This document shows, piece after piece, positions 54,219-64,000 of a DNA stretch of 64,000 bases; the first letter of the stretch is position 1, and every line of letters starts with the position of its first letter. The DNA is from Rhizobiaceae bacterium. Its GTDB lineage: Bacteria > Pseudomonadota > Alphaproteobacteria > Rhizobiales > Rhizobiaceae. The DNA lies in contig JAHBYV010000005.1 in assembly GCA_019635795.1 (NCBI GenBank), forward strand, positions 1 to 64,000, written 5' to 3'. The notes beneath the pieces are model-generated. The model was not told where the DNA came from. It was given only the letters and a program-made list of their open reading frames with translations, and ran no database searches. The position numbers and the translations under genes were made by a program.

Positions 54219-54788
54219 ATGAATACCAGGCTGAAGCCGGTCTGGGCGGGGCGAACCATGCGCCTCGACCCATTTCGCCTTGCGCAAACGGTCAGTTTCC
54301 AGACCGAAGATGATGCGGGCGGAACAACTTATTCCATAAATCATCGCGGCGCTGTCATTCGCCGTGCGCTCGAACGCAGCGGCCTTCCCATGACAATCGC
54401 GCTTCCGGCTCGCGCCTTCCTCGGCGTGGCTGCCAGGGCGATGGAAGACAATATCGGCAATCTCACTGTCACGCTCGAACTCATGCATGAGGACCCGGAT
54501 TTGTCGGTCCCCCTGCTGGTTGCCCGTGATCTTGATGATGTGGCTGCTGACTGGCGCGCATGGTCAACGGAATACAAACTGCCAATGCTTATGGTGGACC
54601 CGGATGGTACACCGCGCACGCTGGAAGAATCGCTTGGCGGTGGTGTCGTTGCCCGCAAGCCTATCGAGCGCCGCAAGCGTCGCAGTCGCACCGCCAAACG
54701 CCGCCCGCGCTTCCTGATGCGCCGGAAGGCCGGAACGCTGGGTGTTCGGCTCGTGGTCAGCGGGCAGGAAATTATCGCCCGCGCCTGA
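54219..54788 (+). CDS. DUF6101-like hypothetical protein
   Basis: A 189-residue cytoplasmic-looking protein without signal or membrane segment. It has WAGRTMRLDPFRLAQTVSFQTEDD near the start, MEDNIGNLTVTLELMHEDPDLSVPLL in the middle and a very basic end (ERRKRRSRTAKRRPRFLMRRKAG). It resembles the DUF6101 family of alphaproteobacteria, for which no function is established. The 197-base upstream gap has two near-repeats of ACCGGCTC (about 54160-54200). Confidence 0.6.
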   Translation: MNTRLKPVWAGRTMRLDPFRLAQTVSFQTEDDAGGTTYSINHRGAVIRRALERSGLPMTIALPARAFLGVAARAMEDNIGNLTVTLELMHEDPDLSVPLLVARDLDDVAADWRAWSTEYKLPMLMVDPDGTPRTLEESLGGGVVARKPIERRKRRSRTAKRRPRFLMRRKAGTLGVRLVVSGQEIIARA

Positions 54789-54794
54789 AGTCGC

Positions 54795-55778
54795 TCAAAA
54801 AAGCGGCTTCACCGCCACCCACAATCCGCCGCCGACAAGACCCAGAAAGATAAGCCAGCCGACGACGCTGTTCGATTTGAACAGGCGCAGGCACTGATCC
54901 GGGTCGTCAATGTCGAGCGAGCGGATTTGGCGGTTCATATGCGCTCCTGCTGCGAGCAGACCCGCCAGCGCGGGCATGGGAACGACTGCGCTGGCAAATG
55001 CGCCTGCAAAGCAGGCTAGCGCACCGCCGTAAAGGCCGTAAAGCCACAGCTTTGTTTTGTCTCCGAACAGTCGTGCCGTGGAGCGAACGCCAACAAGGGC
55101 ATCGTCCTCCTTGTCCTGATGGGCATAGATCGTATCGTAACCGATCACCCACAGGATTGATCCCGCATAGAGCAATAAGGCAGGTGTATCGAGCGAGCCA
55201 AATGTCGCCGCCCAGCCCATCAGCGCACCCCAGGAAAAGGCAAGCCCGAGAACAAGTTGAGGCCAGTTCGTGAATCGCTTCATGAATGGGTAAATGGCAA
55301 CGACCAGCAGCGACGCGATTCCAAGAAGAATGGTGAACCGGTTGAATTGCAGCAGGACAATCAGCCCCACCAGTGCCTGAAACATGAGGAAGGCCCAAGC
55401 CTGCTTGCGGGAAACCTGACCGGCGGGCAGGGGCCGCGAGCGCGTGCGCTCCACCTGCATGTCGATGTTCTCGTCAACAAGATCATTGTAGGTGCACCCG
55501 GCACCGCGCATGACTATGGCACCGATCAGGAAAAGCAGAAGATGCCAAGGGTTCGGCAGAAGGGCCATCAGCGATTCGCTGCCATTAGCATGGGCAGTCG
55601 CAGCCATTGCGGTTGACCACCAGCAGGGCCACAGCAGCAAAATCCAGCCTATGGGGCGGTCCCACCGCGCCAATTGCGCATAAGGCCACAAGCCTCGCGG
55701 CAGGGCGCGATAAACCCAATGGCCGCTTGGTGCATCTGCAACGCGGCCCTGAGCGCCGCGAGACTGTATCGTTTCCAT
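54795..55778 (-). CDS. ubiA: 4-hydroxybenzoate polyprenyltransferase
   Basis: A 327-residue membrane prenyltransferase that attaches the polyprenyl tail to 4-hydroxybenzoate for ubiquinone. The two aspartate motifs are NDLVDENIDMQVERTRSRPL and YDTIYAHQDKEDD, with about eight hydrophobic helices around them. The product of the polyprenyl synthase encoded at 44035-45048 is its co-substrate. The ATG at 55778 gives the usual length; an in-frame ATG at 55814 would add 12 residues. Confidence 0.94.
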   Translation of the reverse strand: METIQSRGAQGRVADAPSGHWVYRALPRGLWPYAQLARWDRPIGWILLLWPCWWSTAMAATAHANGSESLMALLPNPWHLLLFLIGAIVMRGAGCTYNDLVDENIDMQVERTRSRPLPAGQVSRKQAWAFLMFQALVGLIVLLQFNRFTILLGIASLLVVAIYPFMKRFTNWPQLVLGLAFSWGALMGWAATFGSLDTPALLLYAGSILWVIGYDTIYAHQDKEDDALVGVRSTARLFGDKTKLWLYGLYGGALACFAGAFASAVVPMPALAGLLAAGAHMNRQIRSLDIDDPDQCLRLFKSNSVVGWLIFLGLVGGGLWVAVKPLF

Positions 55779-55876
55779 GCTGCGTGGAGTGGCAGGGCGC
55801 GCTTTACACGTCAAGACCTTGACCCGGCGCGATAGTCACAATACCGGAACACAAACATCTGACGCAGGAAATAGCG

Positions 55877-57151
55877 ATGAACATCCTTCTTCTCGGCTCT
55901 GGTGGTCGCGAACACGCGCTGGCCTGGAAGCTTGCAGCCTCGCCTTTACTGAACAAGCTTTATGCCGCGCCCGGTAATCCGGGCATCGGGCAGGAAGCAG
56001 CACTTGTTCCTCTGGATGTTGAGGACCATCAGGCCGTCGCCACATTCTGCAAGCAAAACGATATTGGCCTTGTTGTGGTTGGGCCCGAAGCTCCGCTTGT
56101 GGCGGGCATTTCGGATACTTTGCGAGCGGCAGGCATTCGCGTTTTCGGGCCTTCCAAAGACGCGGCAAGGCTCGAAGGGTCGAAGGCTTTCACCAAGGAA
56201 TTGTGCGCGCGTTTCAATATTCCGACCGGCGCATTCGGTCGCTTCGAAAATGCTGAGGCCGCAAAGGCCTATATCCGCGAGCACGGCGCGCCGATCGTGG
56301 TAAAGGCGGATGGCCTGGCCGCCGGTAAAGGCGTGACTGTCGCAATGACTGAAGCCGAAGCGATAGAGGCAGTCGAGGCTTGCTTTTCGGGCGCGTTTGG
56401 CGGAGCCGGCGCAGAAGTTGTCATTGAAGAATATCTCGAAGGGGAAGAGGCCAGTTTCTTCTGTCTTTGCGATGGAAAGACCGCGCTTCCATTCGGCACG
56501 GCGCAGGATCACAAGCGGGTTGGCGATGGTGATACCGGACCAAATACTGGCGGCATGGGCGCATATTCGCCTGCTCCGGTCATGGATGAGGCGATGGTGG
56601 AACGCACCATGCGCGAAATCATCGAACCAACCATGCGCGGTATGGCTGAAATCGGCAGCCCATTTGCGGGCATCCTGTTCGCAGGACTTATGATTACCAA
56701 GGATGGTCCGAAGCTGATCGAATATAATGTGCGGTTCGGCGACCCTGAATGCCAGGTGATGATGATGCGTTTGAAGGACGATCTTCTCGTTTTGCTCAAC
56801 GCCGCCACCGATGGCCAATTGGAACATATGAGTGTGCGTTGGCAGGACAAACTGGCGCTTACTGTTGTCATGGCTGCAAAGGGCTATCCCGGCTCACCTG
56901 AGAAAGGCAGCGTCATCGGTGGTTTGGACGCTGCGGCTGCAACCGGCGCGCAAATATTCCATGCCGGTACCGCCATGAAAGACGGCGAGATCATTGCCAA
57001 TGGCGGTCGTGTCCTGAATGTGACGGCTATTGGAGATACGGTTCGACAGGCGCAAGCCGCCGCATATCGCGCGGTGGATGCTGTTGAATGGCCGGGCGGT
57101 TTTTGCCGTCGGGACATTGGATGGCAGGCCGTCCAGCGCGAAACGCGCTAG
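55877..57151 (+). CDS. purD: Phosphoribosylamine-glycine ligase
   Basis: A 424-residue ATP-grasp enzyme of purine synthesis, forming glycinamide ribonucleotide. It begins [19 protein letters not shown]. It has [25 protein letters not shown], the long FGDPECQ metal-binding motif and the final GGRVLNVTA block. The length is standard. Its TAG shares the CTAG sequence with the stop of the convergent GH25-like gene. Confidence 0.97.
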   Translation: MNILLLGSGGREHALAWKLAASPLLNKLYAAPGNPGIGQEAALVPLDVEDHQAVATFCKQNDIGLVVVGPEAPLVAGISDTLRAAGIRVFGPSKDAARLEGSKAFTKELCARFNIPTGAFGRFENAEAAKAYIREHGAPIVVKADGLAAGKGVTVAMTEAEAIEAVEACFSGAFGGAGAEVVIEEYLEGEEASFFCLCDGKTALPFGTAQDHKRVGDGDTGPNTGGMGAYSPAPVMDEAMVERTMREIIEPTMRGMAEIGSPFAGILFAGLMITKDGPKLIEYNVRFGDPECQVMMMRLKDDLLVLLNAATDGQLEHMSVRWQDKLALTVVMAAKGYPGSPEKGSVIGGLDAAAATGAQIFHAGTAMKDGEIIANGGRVLNVTAIGDTVRQAQAAAYRAVDAVEWPGGFCRRDIGWQAVQRETR

Positions 57152-58368
57152 AAAGCCAGCTGCATTTCGCTATCAGGCACCAGCAAACCGGCAAATTTGT
57201 CTGTCTGCGTGAGCAGGAACACAGGCATTTCTGCACGTCTGAGCGGTGAGGCTTTGATTGAGGCCGTCGAAGTTTTGTCGATCTGCGGCGTTGTGTTGCC
57301 TAACAGCCTGTCGATTGCTGCCTGTCCCGCGTTGAGCGCAGAATCTACGTAAGCCGAGGCAAAAGCCAGCACCGAATCCTCTACGGGCGCGACCTGAGCT
57401 ACAGCAACTTCCGTTGGCCAGTTTTCGCTGGCTGATGGCAAGTTGGTAACTGCTGCGTAGGTTATTTCCACATCACCGGTCAGCGCCTGTTCCCGAGGAA
57501 ACGGCACAGGAACGCTGGCAACAAGCTCGATCCGCTGATCCACCAGCCCGCCAAACGGCCAAGCCTCCCGCAGTTCATCGGGTGCGAGGGTGGAAACGTT
57601 GACATCAATATCACTGCCCGCACCCTTTACGCGATAAGGACAGGCGCGCTTGTTGCAATTTGTCTGCGAGGCAAATTGCCAGAGCGCATAGCTTTGCCAG
57701 TTTCCCTTAGGAAAGTGCATCCCGATCTCGGGCTTGTAGCGCGCGTACCACAAGGGCAACCGTGAAAGCAGCCGATAGCGGCCCGTATTGTCTGCAATAT
57801 GCTTGGCGGTAGTGCCGTTGGTGTAAAGAATGGGGAAACGCCCGGTGCGCCGGTTTATTTCGCGGACAAATATTTCAGCATCGTCCAGCGACATCCATTT
57901 TTCAGGGTCATTGTCTTCAATATCGAGCGCCAGAAGATCGTCAGGCTCAGGATCTGCAAAGTCCAGAAAGTTGCGGGCCTGCTCCAGCGGATTCCCCGGT
58001 CGGGCAAGGTGGTATGCACCCCATTTCAGGCCAAGCGCTTTGGCCAGGGTTCGTCGCGTATGGAAGAGTTCACGCGCGACGGCGTGACGTTTCCACAGCG
58101 CCTTGCAAAGCTTGTACTCGGTCTCCTGACCGGAACAGAAATAGGGCGGGGGAAGCCCATCTGAAGCCTTGTTGATGAAACCGACAATGCGCTTGTCATT
58201 GGCAAGCTCGCGCCAATTGAGCTCATTATATTCATAGGCATCCAGAACGAGGGCCTTGTCGGCGCGCTTCCACGGCTGCGAAAAATCTGTTGCGGCCGCA
58301 GGCAGGCTGAGCGCCATTGCAACCAACATTCCCAATATACCGCTTATGGTGCGCTTTCTTACCGCCAT
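57148..58368 (-). CDS. exported GH25-family lysozyme-like protein
   Basis: A 406-residue protein with a signal peptide ([16 protein letters not shown], cleaved before TDFS). A TIM-barrel-like GH25 domain follows (about 30-250). D43 and the DIE motif (D149, E151 in LALDIEDND) match the catalytic acids of this lysozyme family, and ILYTNG with WARYKPEIG follow. The last 150 residues are a low-complexity Ala/Val/Pro-rich region of unknown role. The ATG at 58368 has AAAGGAAAT before it and is preferred over the open extension to 58470. It probably cuts peptidoglycan. Confidence 0.8.
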   Translation of the reverse strand: MAVRKRTISGILGMLVAMALSLPAAATDFSQPWKRADKALVLDAYEYNELNWRELANDKRIVGFINKASDGLPPPYFCSGQETEYKLCKALWKRHAVARELFHTRRTLAKALGLKWGAYHLARPGNPLEQARNFLDFADPEPDDLLALDIEDNDPEKWMSLDDAEIFVREINRRTGRFPILYTNGTTAKHIADNTGRYRLLSRLPLWYARYKPEIGMHFPKGNWQSYALWQFASQTNCNKRACPYRVKGAGSDIDVNVSTLAPDELREAWPFGGLVDQRIELVASVPVPFPREQALTGDVEITYAAVTNLPSASENWPTEVAVAQVAPVEDSVLAFASAYVDSALNAGQAAIDRLLGNTTPQIDKTSTASIKASPLRRAEMPVFLLTQTDKFAGLLVPDSEMQLAF

Positions 58369-58584
58369 CCAGATTTCCTTTGAGGTGCTATGGTGGATCA
58401 ACGTGGTTAACGAATTGATTCCATTCCAGACAGATGACGCAAGGTCACTGCGTAAAAGTGCCCATGGCAATTGCGATCAGGATATATTTCTATAGTCGGA
58501 TAGTTCGACCGGCCTTTCGACCAAACGCTATCTGACCGATGAAAATGGCAGATATAGGCCGACGCGATACAGGAGAGTTTGCAA

Positions 58585-60363
58585 ATGACCTACCGCGCCC
58601 CCGTCAACGAAATGGCATTCACGCTAAGACATGTCGCGGGTCTGGATAGCGCGATCGAGCAGGGCAGGCTGGGGGACCTGTCAATTGATCTGGTGGAAGC
58701 CATTCTTGAAGAGGCCGGTCGGTTTGCATCGGAAGAAATGGCACCGCTTGCGGTGAACGGGGACAAGCAAGGCGCTACCTACAGCGACGCGACCGTGAAG
58801 ACGCCGGATGGCTGGAGCGATCTGTATCGCCGTTGGCGGGAAGGCGGATGGAACGCACTCACCGGCCCTGAAGAGTTTGGCGGTCAGGCATTGCCGCAAA
58901 TGTTGGCTGTCGCCGCGATGGAGATGTGGAATTCAGCATCCATGGGCTTTGGTCTTGGCCCGATGCTGACGATGGGCGCTGTCGAGGCCGTGGAAAAGCA
59001 CGCTTCGGAAGACATCAAGCGTTTGTACCTTGAAAAGCTGGTGTCCGGCGAGTGGATGGGCACGATGAACCTGACCGAACCGCAGGCCGGATCGGACCTC
59101 AATGCGTTGCGCGCACGGGCCGAGCGTGCGGGGGATGGAACTTATCGCATCTTCGGCCAGAAGATATTCATCACCTATGGCGAACACGATTTTACCGACA
59201 ACATCGTGCATCTGGTTCTGGCGCGCTTGCCTGACGCACCGGCGGGAACGCGCGGCATTTCGCTGTTTCTGGTGCCGAAATTTCTTGTGAACCCGGATGG
59301 CTCGGCCGGAGCGCGAAACGACGTTTTCTGTTCTTCCATAGAACACAAGCTCGGCATCCATGGTTCACCCACATGCACAATGATATTCGGCGATGGCTTT
59401 GCGAAAGATCGGGAGCCGGGCGCGGTGGGCTATCTCATTGGCGAGGAAAACCGCGGCCTGGCCTGCATGTTCACCATGATGAATAACGCTCGTCTGGCGG
59501 TTGGAATGCAAGGCGTGGCCGTTGCTGAAGCCGCATTTCAGAAGGCGTTGGCCTATGCCAACGAACGCAAGCAGGGAAAGGCTGCTGGCTATGAAGCGGA
59601 GGGCATGGCTCCCATCGTCTACCACCCCGATGTCCAGCGCAATCTGCTCACAATGCAAGCGCTCACTCGCGTTGCGCGCTCGATCAGCTTCTGCTGCGCA
59701 CATGCGACCGATATGGCGCGCTCGGGCGGTGCCGATGCTCTCCACTGGCAGGAGCGGGCCAATTTATTGACGCCGGTGGCAAAAGCGTTCTCAACCGACA
59801 CAGGCGTTGAGGTCGCTTCCATCGGCGTGCAAGTTCACGGAGGCATGGGTTTCATCGAAGAAACCGGCGCTGCGGTCTATTACCGCGATGCACGTATCGC
59901 TCCGATCTATGAGGGCACAAACGGCATTCAGGCCATCGATCTGGTCACGCGCAAACTGCCACAAAGCGCGGGGTCTCATGTGCGTGGTTATATTGATGAA
60001 CTTCGCTCTGAAGTTGTACGTCTAAGGGATTCAAACCGCGAGGGTTTCGGGAATAGCGCTGAAATGTTCGAGCGCGCGCTGGATGATCTGAGCGCCGCGA
60101 CGGAGCACCTGCTCAAAGCCCTTCAGGACGGGCGGATGGAGGATGCGCTGGCAGGCGCGACGCCTTACCTGCGTCTTTTTGCGCTTGCTGCCGGAGGTGC
60201 TTATCTCACTCGCGCGGCGCTGGCCGTCGATGACCCCGCAAGAACCGACCTTTGCCGGTTCTTTGGAGAAAATCTTGTCTCTGAAACCTCTACGTTGAAA
60301 TTGCGGGTTGTCCACGGCGCTGCAAGCCTGCAGGCTGCAGCGAAGGCGCTGATCGGAAGTTGA
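58585..60363 (+). CDS. acyl-CoA dehydrogenase, DmdC-like with C-terminal extension
   Basis: A 592-residue flavin acyl-CoA dehydrogenase. The ACAD N, middle and C domains are present (MNLTEPQAGSDLNALRAR; HKLGIHGSPTCTM; GVQVHGGMGFIEETGAAVYYRDARIAPIYEGTNGIQ with the catalytic Glu near 443). They are preceded by an extra N-terminal segment and followed by a helical C-terminal domain, the layout of DmdC-like enzymes. That family includes methylmercaptopropionyl-CoA dehydrogenase, but most members act on other acyl-CoAs. The ATG at 58585 is preferred to the TTG at 58579. It lies directly before an enoyl-CoA hydratase, so the two carry out successive beta-oxidation steps. Confidence 0.92.
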   Translation: MTYRAPVNEMAFTLRHVAGLDSAIEQGRLGDLSIDLVEAILEEAGRFASEEMAPLAVNGDKQGATYSDATVKTPDGWSDLYRRWREGGWNALTGPEEFGGQALPQMLAVAAMEMWNSASMGFGLGPMLTMGAVEAVEKHASEDIKRLYLEKLVSGEWMGTMNLTEPQAGSDLNALRARAERAGDGTYRIFGQKIFITYGEHDFTDNIVHLVLARLPDAPAGTRGISLFLVPKFLVNPDGSAGARNDVFCSSIEHKLGIHGSPTCTMIFGDGFAKDREPGAVGYLIGEENRGLACMFTMMNNARLAVGMQGVAVAEAAFQKALAYANERKQGKAAGYEAEGMAPIVYHPDVQRNLLTMQALTRVARSISFCCAHATDMARSGGADALHWQERANLLTPVAKAFSTDTGVEVASIGVQVHGGMGFIEETGAAVYYRDARIAPIYEGTNGIQAIDLVTRKLPQSAGSHVRGYIDELRSEVVRLRDSNREGFGNSAEMFERALDDLSAATEHLLKALQDGRMEDALAGATPYLRLFALAAGGAYLTRAALAVDDPARTDLCRFFGENLVSETSTLKLRVVHGAASLQAAAKALIGS

Positions 60364-60368
60364 ATGCA

Positions 60369-61118
60369 ATGAACGAACATATCGACGTTTCGCGGCAGGG
60401 AGCCGTTCAGATCATCCGGATCAACCGGCCAGACAAGAAAAACGCGCTTACGCGTGCAATGTATCGACGCATGGTTGAAGCGTTGCGTGGCGGCGATGCC
60501 GATCCTGAGATCAGATGCCATGTGTTTCTTGGCGTTCCGGGAGCTTTTTCCGCTGGTAACGACCTCAACGATTTCATGACAATAGCGACCGGCGGAGATG
60601 GCGGAACGGAAGTCTGGGATTTCCTCATGGCGCTGGCAACGGCCGAAAAACCTATGATTTCTGGTGCCGACGGGATTGCAGTCGGTATCGGAACCACGTT
60701 GCATTTGCATTGCGATCTAACCTTCGCCACTACGCGCACAATGTTTCACACCCCATTTACAGATTTGGGCCTGGTGCCAGAGGCAGGTTCCAGTTTCCTC
60801 GCGCCAGCATTGTTAGGCCGACAACAGGCATTCGCGCTACTGGCGATGGGCGAGCCGTTTCCGGCACAAAAAGCGGCGGAGCTTGGCATGATCTATCGCG
60901 TTGTGGATGAACATGACCTTGAAAAGGAAGTTCTTTCCGCAGCGGAGAGAGTTGCTGCGAAGCCCCCTCAAGCGCTCAAAATCGCGCGCGACCTTATGCG
61001 CGCGCCGCGCGATCCGTTAATTGCGCGCGTAAAAGAAGAAGGCGCACATTTCCTGCAACGCCTGAATTCCGATGAGGCGCGTGCGGCGCTTTTGGCGTTC
61101 TTGTCCAGAAAAAAGTAG
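60369..61118 (+). CDS. enoyl-CoA hydratase/isomerase family protein
   Basis: A 249-residue crotonase-fold protein. The oxyanion-hole segments GAFSAGNDLNDF and GADGIAVGIGTTLHLHCDL are in the usual places, and LGLVPEAGSSFLAPALLG carries the family's Glu in the active-site turn. It acts on the acyl-CoA dehydrogenase product or isomerises it. The ATG at 60369 begins six bases after the dehydrogenase stop, and a TTG at 60360 is an unlikely alternative. The strongest readings are a beta-oxidation pair with the upstream gene. Confidence 0.92.
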   Translation: MNEHIDVSRQGAVQIIRINRPDKKNALTRAMYRRMVEALRGGDADPEIRCHVFLGVPGAFSAGNDLNDFMTIATGGDGGTEVWDFLMALATAEKPMISGADGIAVGIGTTLHLHCDLTFATTRTMFHTPFTDLGLVPEAGSSFLAPALLGRQQAFALLAMGEPFPAQKAAELGMIYRVVDEHDLEKEVLSAAERVAAKPPQALKIARDLMRAPRDPLIARVKEEGAHFLQRLNSDEARAALLAFLSRKK

Positions 61119-61140
61119 GGCCAGCTCTGAGAGCTGGCCC
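61118..61140 (-). terminator. terminator hairpin between the hydratase and BA14K genes
   Basis: A perfect 10-bp hairpin (GGGCCAGCTC and its complement, three-base loop) starts on the last base of the hydratase stop codon. On the minus strand it is followed by TACTTTTTT, a good U-run, so it should terminate the BA14K gene. On the plus strand it may act as a weak second terminator. Confidence 0.85.
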
Positions 61141-61183
61141 TTGCTGAGCGGTCCGCCAACACTTCCTCAGCATTTTACCCGTT

Positions 61184-61648
61184 TTAATTGTATGGCGAAT
61201 AGCACTGCTGCCGTGGCCCGTTATAAGGCTGGAACGTGTTATCCGAAGCGCGATACGACCGATAGCGGTTATAACACCAGCGCACATGGTCGTTGCCCAT
61301 ATAGACCCGACGGGTTGGCTCGCGGTAAACTGGTGCTGGTGCAGACAACGCACCACCAAGCAAAGCGCCAGCTACGAATGCACCTGCCGGAAACCAGAAG
61401 TCATTATAGCGCCGGTATCCGGGGCGGTAATGCCTGTAACCACGATGCCCATTGTAATAGGCGCGCCCTTCCCGGTGATGGAAGCCCGGACGACGCCAAT
61501 TACGATCTCTGATCTGGATTACATCTGAAGATAGTGCGGCCTGAGCCGGGGCAGGGACAAAGGGAGCAGCTGCCACGGGCGCTGCGGTCGAAACTGCGGT
61601 GCCGATTGAAAGTGCGGCTGCGCAGAGAGTAACCATGAACTTTTTCAT
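61184..61648 (-). CDS. BA14K-family exported protein
   Basis: A 154-residue protein with a signal peptide (VTLCAAALSIGTAVSTAAPVAAA), an Arg/His/Tyr-rich region (about 48-82), a hydrophobic segment (FPAGAFVAGALLGGALSA) and a C-terminal BA14K motif (HVRWCYNRYRSYRASDNTF ... QQCYSPY). The Brucella member is an immunoreactive protein that affects lipopolysaccharide and binds sugars. Here it is a single gene ending at a strong terminator. Confidence 0.92.
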   Translation of the reverse strand: MKKFMVTLCAAALSIGTAVSTAAPVAAAPFVPAPAQAALSSDVIQIRDRNWRRPGFHHREGRAYYNGHRGYRHYRPGYRRYNDFWFPAGAFVAGALLGGALSAPAPVYREPTRRVYMGNDHVRWCYNRYRSYRASDNTFQPYNGPRQQCYSPYN

Positions 61649-61743
61649 CTCGAATCCTTTCAGGTCAAAAACCTATGAAGGCCTTTTGCCTAAATGCTCC
61701 TGAACGCAAGCTGAACGCGCAATTCGCCGATTGGTTGCGCGCA

Positions 61744-62361
61744 TCATGGATATAGACGGGTCTTTGACCAATCATTGCTCTCGTCGCGCGTGAACACAAC
61801 CCTGTCGTGCAGCCTGAAAGGGCGATCGTGCCAAAACTCGATGCTAACCGGTATTATACGAAAGCCTGACCAGTAAGGAGGCCGCGGTATTTCGCCCACG
61901 AGATGCCTGGCAGTATATTCGGCTACGGCTTTTTCAAGCGCGAACCGGCTTTCCAATGGTCTGGATTGTTTTGATGCCCATGCACCGATGCGACTGTTGC
62001 GTGGACGGGACTGAAAATAGGCGTCGGCTTCCGCATCGGTGACAATTTCGACATTTCCTCTGACGCGAACCTGCCTGCGCAATGATTTCCAGTGGAAACA
62101 CAAAGCAGCCTTGCGGCTTGCGAGGATTTCGCGACCCTTTGCGCTTTCAAAATTCGTGTAGAAAACGAATCCCCGCTCATCGAGGCCTTTCAGCAGAACC
62201 ATGCGAACATCTGGCAGCCCATCCGGGTCCACCGTCGCCAGCGCCATCGCGTTCGGGTCATTCGGTTCGCTTGAACCTGCGTCTTCCAGCCACTGCCGAA
62301 ACAGGTTAAAAGGATCAGATTGCTCTGTGAAGTCACTTGTTGTTAAGGATGGTTCGCTCAT
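61744..62361 (-). CDS. pdxH: Pyridoxamine 5'-phosphate oxidase
   Basis: A 205-residue FMN-dependent oxidase forming pyridoxal 5'-phosphate. It has [53 protein letters not shown] and [15 protein letters not shown] with the usual Arg/His residues for FMN and substrate. The ATG at 62361 starts the family; the open frame upstream to 62796 is antisense to the small lipoprotein gene and not protein-like. Confidence 0.95.
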   Translation of the reverse strand: MSEPSLTTSDFTEQSDPFNLFRQWLEDAGSSEPNDPNAMALATVDPDGLPDVRMVLLKGLDERGFVFYTNFESAKGREILASRKAALCFHWKSLRRQVRVRGNVEIVTDAEADAYFQSRPRNSRIGAWASKQSRPLESRFALEKAVAEYTARHLVGEIPRPPYWSGFRIIPVSIEFWHDRPFRLHDRVVFTRDESNDWSKTRLYP

Positions 62362-62413
62362 AAATGATCCTTGAGGGACGTTATATTTGGGAGTTTGCCG
62401 ATTGGCGCGGTTG

Positions 62414-62869
62414 ATGCAAGCACCACGCCCCGACATCGATGTGATGCCAGCAAAGCGCCGAGCCGGCTTTGCAATGTTCATGCTGTTGGGAATGTTAACT
62501 GCCGGTTGCTCAACTTCCATGCTGGGGTTGGGCGGCAAGGATGATGTTGACTCCAATCTCGTCACTTCAACAGTAGCGCCCGCTGGTGCGGCCTCGGACG
62601 CCGAAACGCAGTCTGATGCGTTGACGGTACGCAATGCAGTTTCTTCCGCTGACCTTTCCGCACTCGATAGCTCGGCCCTTGCCTGGGCAAATGCTGACAC
62701 CGGATCGCGTGGCGCAATCAGCGGCTTGACCGAGTTTAATGAGCAGGGCGTAGTTTGCCGCAAGTTCACGACCACGCGTGAGAGATTCGACGGCATAACG
62801 CTTTATCAGGGGCGTGCATGCATGATTTCGCCAGGCATCTGGCAAATGACTGCATTTGCACCGACCTGA
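62414..62869 (+). CDS. small lipoprotein, RT0821/Lpp0805-like surface protein
   Basis: A 151-residue protein, divergent from pdxH. After a basic start it has a hydrophobic segment and a lipobox (LLGMLTAGC), so it is probably a lipoprotein. The C-terminal part ([20 protein letters not shown] ... [22 protein letters not shown] ... W) matches the conserved end of RT0821/Lpp0805 surface proteins, in which the RxF/Y and paired cysteines recur. The true start may be the ATG at 62414 or 62444, or a TTG at 62387. The function is unknown. Confidence 0.82.
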   Translation: MQAPRPDIDVMPAKRRAGFAMFMLLGMLTAGCSTSMLGLGGKDDVDSNLVTSTVAPAGAASDAETQSDALTVRNAVSSADLSALDSSALAWANADTGSRGAISGLTEFNEQGVVCRKFTTTRERFDGITLYQGRACMISPGIWQMTAFAPT

Positions 62870-62956
62870 GGATTGTCGCCTCTGGAATTTCGATCCGTCG
62901 CACCGCATATTACCAATCGAGAATACAAATCCCTTTGAAAGGTTGGAAAAGAGACA

Positions 62957-63877
62957 GTGCGCGACCCTTATGAGGTTTTGGGTGTACCAAGGACAGCGTC
63001 TGAAAAGGACATAAAGTCGGCCTTCAGAAAGCTAGCCAAGAAATACCACCCCGACCAAAATCCCGACGATCCAAAGGCCAAGGATAATTTCGCAGCCGCA
63101 AATCAGGCTTATGAAATCCTTGGCGACGAGAAGCAGCGGGCGGCCTTCGATCGCGGAGAGATCGGGCCGGACGGAAAGCCTGCTTTTCACGGCTTTGAAG
63201 GCGCTGGTGGTGCAGACCCGTTTGCGGCTTTTCGCCAGCGGGGCGGAGACTCACATTTCGAGTTTCGCTCTGGTGGCGGGCAATTTGGTGGCGGCGGAAA
63301 CGCAGATGATATCTTCAGCCAGATATTTGGCGATGCATTTGCCGGACGCGGTGCGCAACAGGGCGCGAGACCGCGCAGGGCAGTGAAGGGCGATGACGTT
63401 TCGGCTACACTCGATATTTCTGTTGAGGAAATGGCAACGGCCGCACGCGTCAATGCTATTTTTCCTGACGGCAGAAAGCTGGCGGTCAAATTGCCCGCAT
63501 TCGTTGAAGATGGGCAAACGATTCGGTTGAAGGGTCAGGGGCAGGATGGCCCCGGCGGCAGGGGCGATGCGCTTGTCAAAATCAGGCTGCGGAGCCACCC
63601 GCGCTACCGTGTCGAAGGACGCGATCTGCATGTTGATCTTCCAGTCTCCTTGCAGGACGCAGTTCTCGGCGCGACTGTCACGGTCGAAACGCCGCACGGC
63701 AAACTGGCTGTGAAGGTTCCGGGCTGGTCAAGCTCTGACAAGATCATGCGCTTGAAAGGCAAAGGCTTGCCGCTGAAGAACGGCGGCCACGGCGATCTTT
63801 ACGCGCATGTCCGCATTATGTTGCCCGCTACAGGCGATCCCGAAATAGAAGCAATCATGCGAGCCCGTCGCGGATAG
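62957..63877 (+). CDS. DnaJ-class co-chaperone, CbpA-like (no zinc finger)
   Basis: A 306-residue J-protein. The N-terminal J domain has HPD at 31-33. A Gly/Phe-rich linker (about 75-125) and two C-terminal substrate-binding beta domains follow (LDISVEEMA ... [34 protein letters not shown]). The cysteine-rich zinc-finger region of true DnaJ is absent, so this is a CbpA-type partner of DnaK. The start is a GTG at 62957. Confidence 0.93.
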   Translation: MRDPYEVLGVPRTASEKDIKSAFRKLAKKYHPDQNPDDPKAKDNFAAANQAYEILGDEKQRAAFDRGEIGPDGKPAFHGFEGAGGADPFAAFRQRGGDSHFEFRSGGGQFGGGGNADDIFSQIFGDAFAGRGAQQGARPRRAVKGDDVSATLDISVEEMATAARVNAIFPDGRKLAVKLPAFVEDGQTIRLKGQGQDGPGGRGDALVKIRLRSHPRYRVEGRDLHVDLPVSLQDAVLGATVTVETPHGKLAVKVPGWSSSDKIMRLKGKGLPLKNGGHGDLYAHVRIMLPATGDPEIEAIMRARRG

Positions 63878-63964
63878 GACTTGTTCTGGCTTTGTGTGCT
63901 TGAAGCTGGCTTGTGCCTGTGCGATAGGCAGCCTTGATCCGCAACCAGTCTGGAGTCTCTTGAA

Positions 63965-64000
63965 ATGGCAGCAGGACAAGGCCTGATGGCCGGCAAGCGC
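63965..64000 (+). CDS. fabI: start of a fabI-like enoyl-ACP reductase gene (partial)
   Basis: Only the first 12 codons are in the window (MAAGQGLMAGKR). The GLMAGKR segment matches the usual N-terminus of FabI in this order, where the next residues form the NAD-binding start. Assignment is from this short match and needs the next bases. Confidence 0.6.
   Translation, partial: MAAGQGLMAGKR

Noticed and set aside
58585-61118. Acyl-CoA dehydrogenase pair as a DMSP catabolic unit
   Set aside because: The DmdC-like family is broad, and no other DMSP gene is present.
61744-62796. Long N-terminal extension of pdxH
   Set aside because: It is antisense to the small lipoprotein gene, and the family begins at 62361.

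Overview
The window looks like chromosomal DNA of an alphaproteobacterium of the Hyphomicrobiales, close to the Brucella/Ochrobactrum or Phyllobacterium lineages. The evidence is a BA14K-type antigen gene, a BacA peptide transporter, an ATP synthase F0 operon (atpI-B-E-b'-b) without the F1 genes, an FnrN-type regulator beside hemN, separate glyQ and glyS, and many small exported proteins typical of rhizobia. No rRNA, tRNA, IS element, phage gene or CRISPR array was recognised.

Region 1 (1-12,350) is an accessory catabolic cluster and the most interesting part. It encodes a MaoC hydratase, a TetR regulator, two acyl-CoA ligases flanking a BisC-like molybdopterin reductase, a thiolase-like protein with its DUF35 zinc-ribbon partner, and a complete TRAP transporter (dctP, dctM, dctQ). 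Three transcription units (maoC; ligase-reductase-ligase; dctQ-dctM-dctP-thiolase-DUF35) each have the same unusual palindrome, built on ATTATGAATGA arms, overlapping a recognisable promoter. The simplest reading is one TetR-controlled regulon for uptake, CoA activation, reduction and chain cleavage of an unidentified organic acid.

Region 2 (12,550-20,500) holds a YciE/YciF-type ferritin-like protein, a YhaO/YhaN-like nuclease-ATPase pair, a copper chaperone with a small Cys/His protein, and hemN beside an FnrN-type regulator with a good FNR box between them. Region 3 (20,500-27,000) holds a CHASE2 nucleotide cyclase translationally linked to a FecR-TPR-beta-barrel protein, and divergent from them a small membrane protein resembling the DUF5706/PycTM effectors of Pycsar systems.

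Region 4 (27,000-64,000) is mostly core genome: an MFS transporter, bacA, a YfgM-like protein, der, a SleB-type hydrolase, the F0 operon, an ArsC-like protein, an M29 aminopeptidase, rnhB, a PA0069-type radical SAM protein, moaB, ispE, an S49 peptidase, a TrmN6-like methyltransferase, a DUF2007 protein, polyprenyl diphosphate synthase, a TPR-LysM protein, glyQ/glyS, a Sua5-type tRNA-modification enzyme, an FAD-linked oxidase, ubiA, purD, a GH25-like protein, an acyl-CoA dehydrogenase/enoyl-CoA hydratase pair, a BA14K protein, pdxH, a small lipoprotein, a DnaJ-like chaperone and the first codons of a fabI-like gene. Function calls come from motif and family recognition by eye; no database search was possible.
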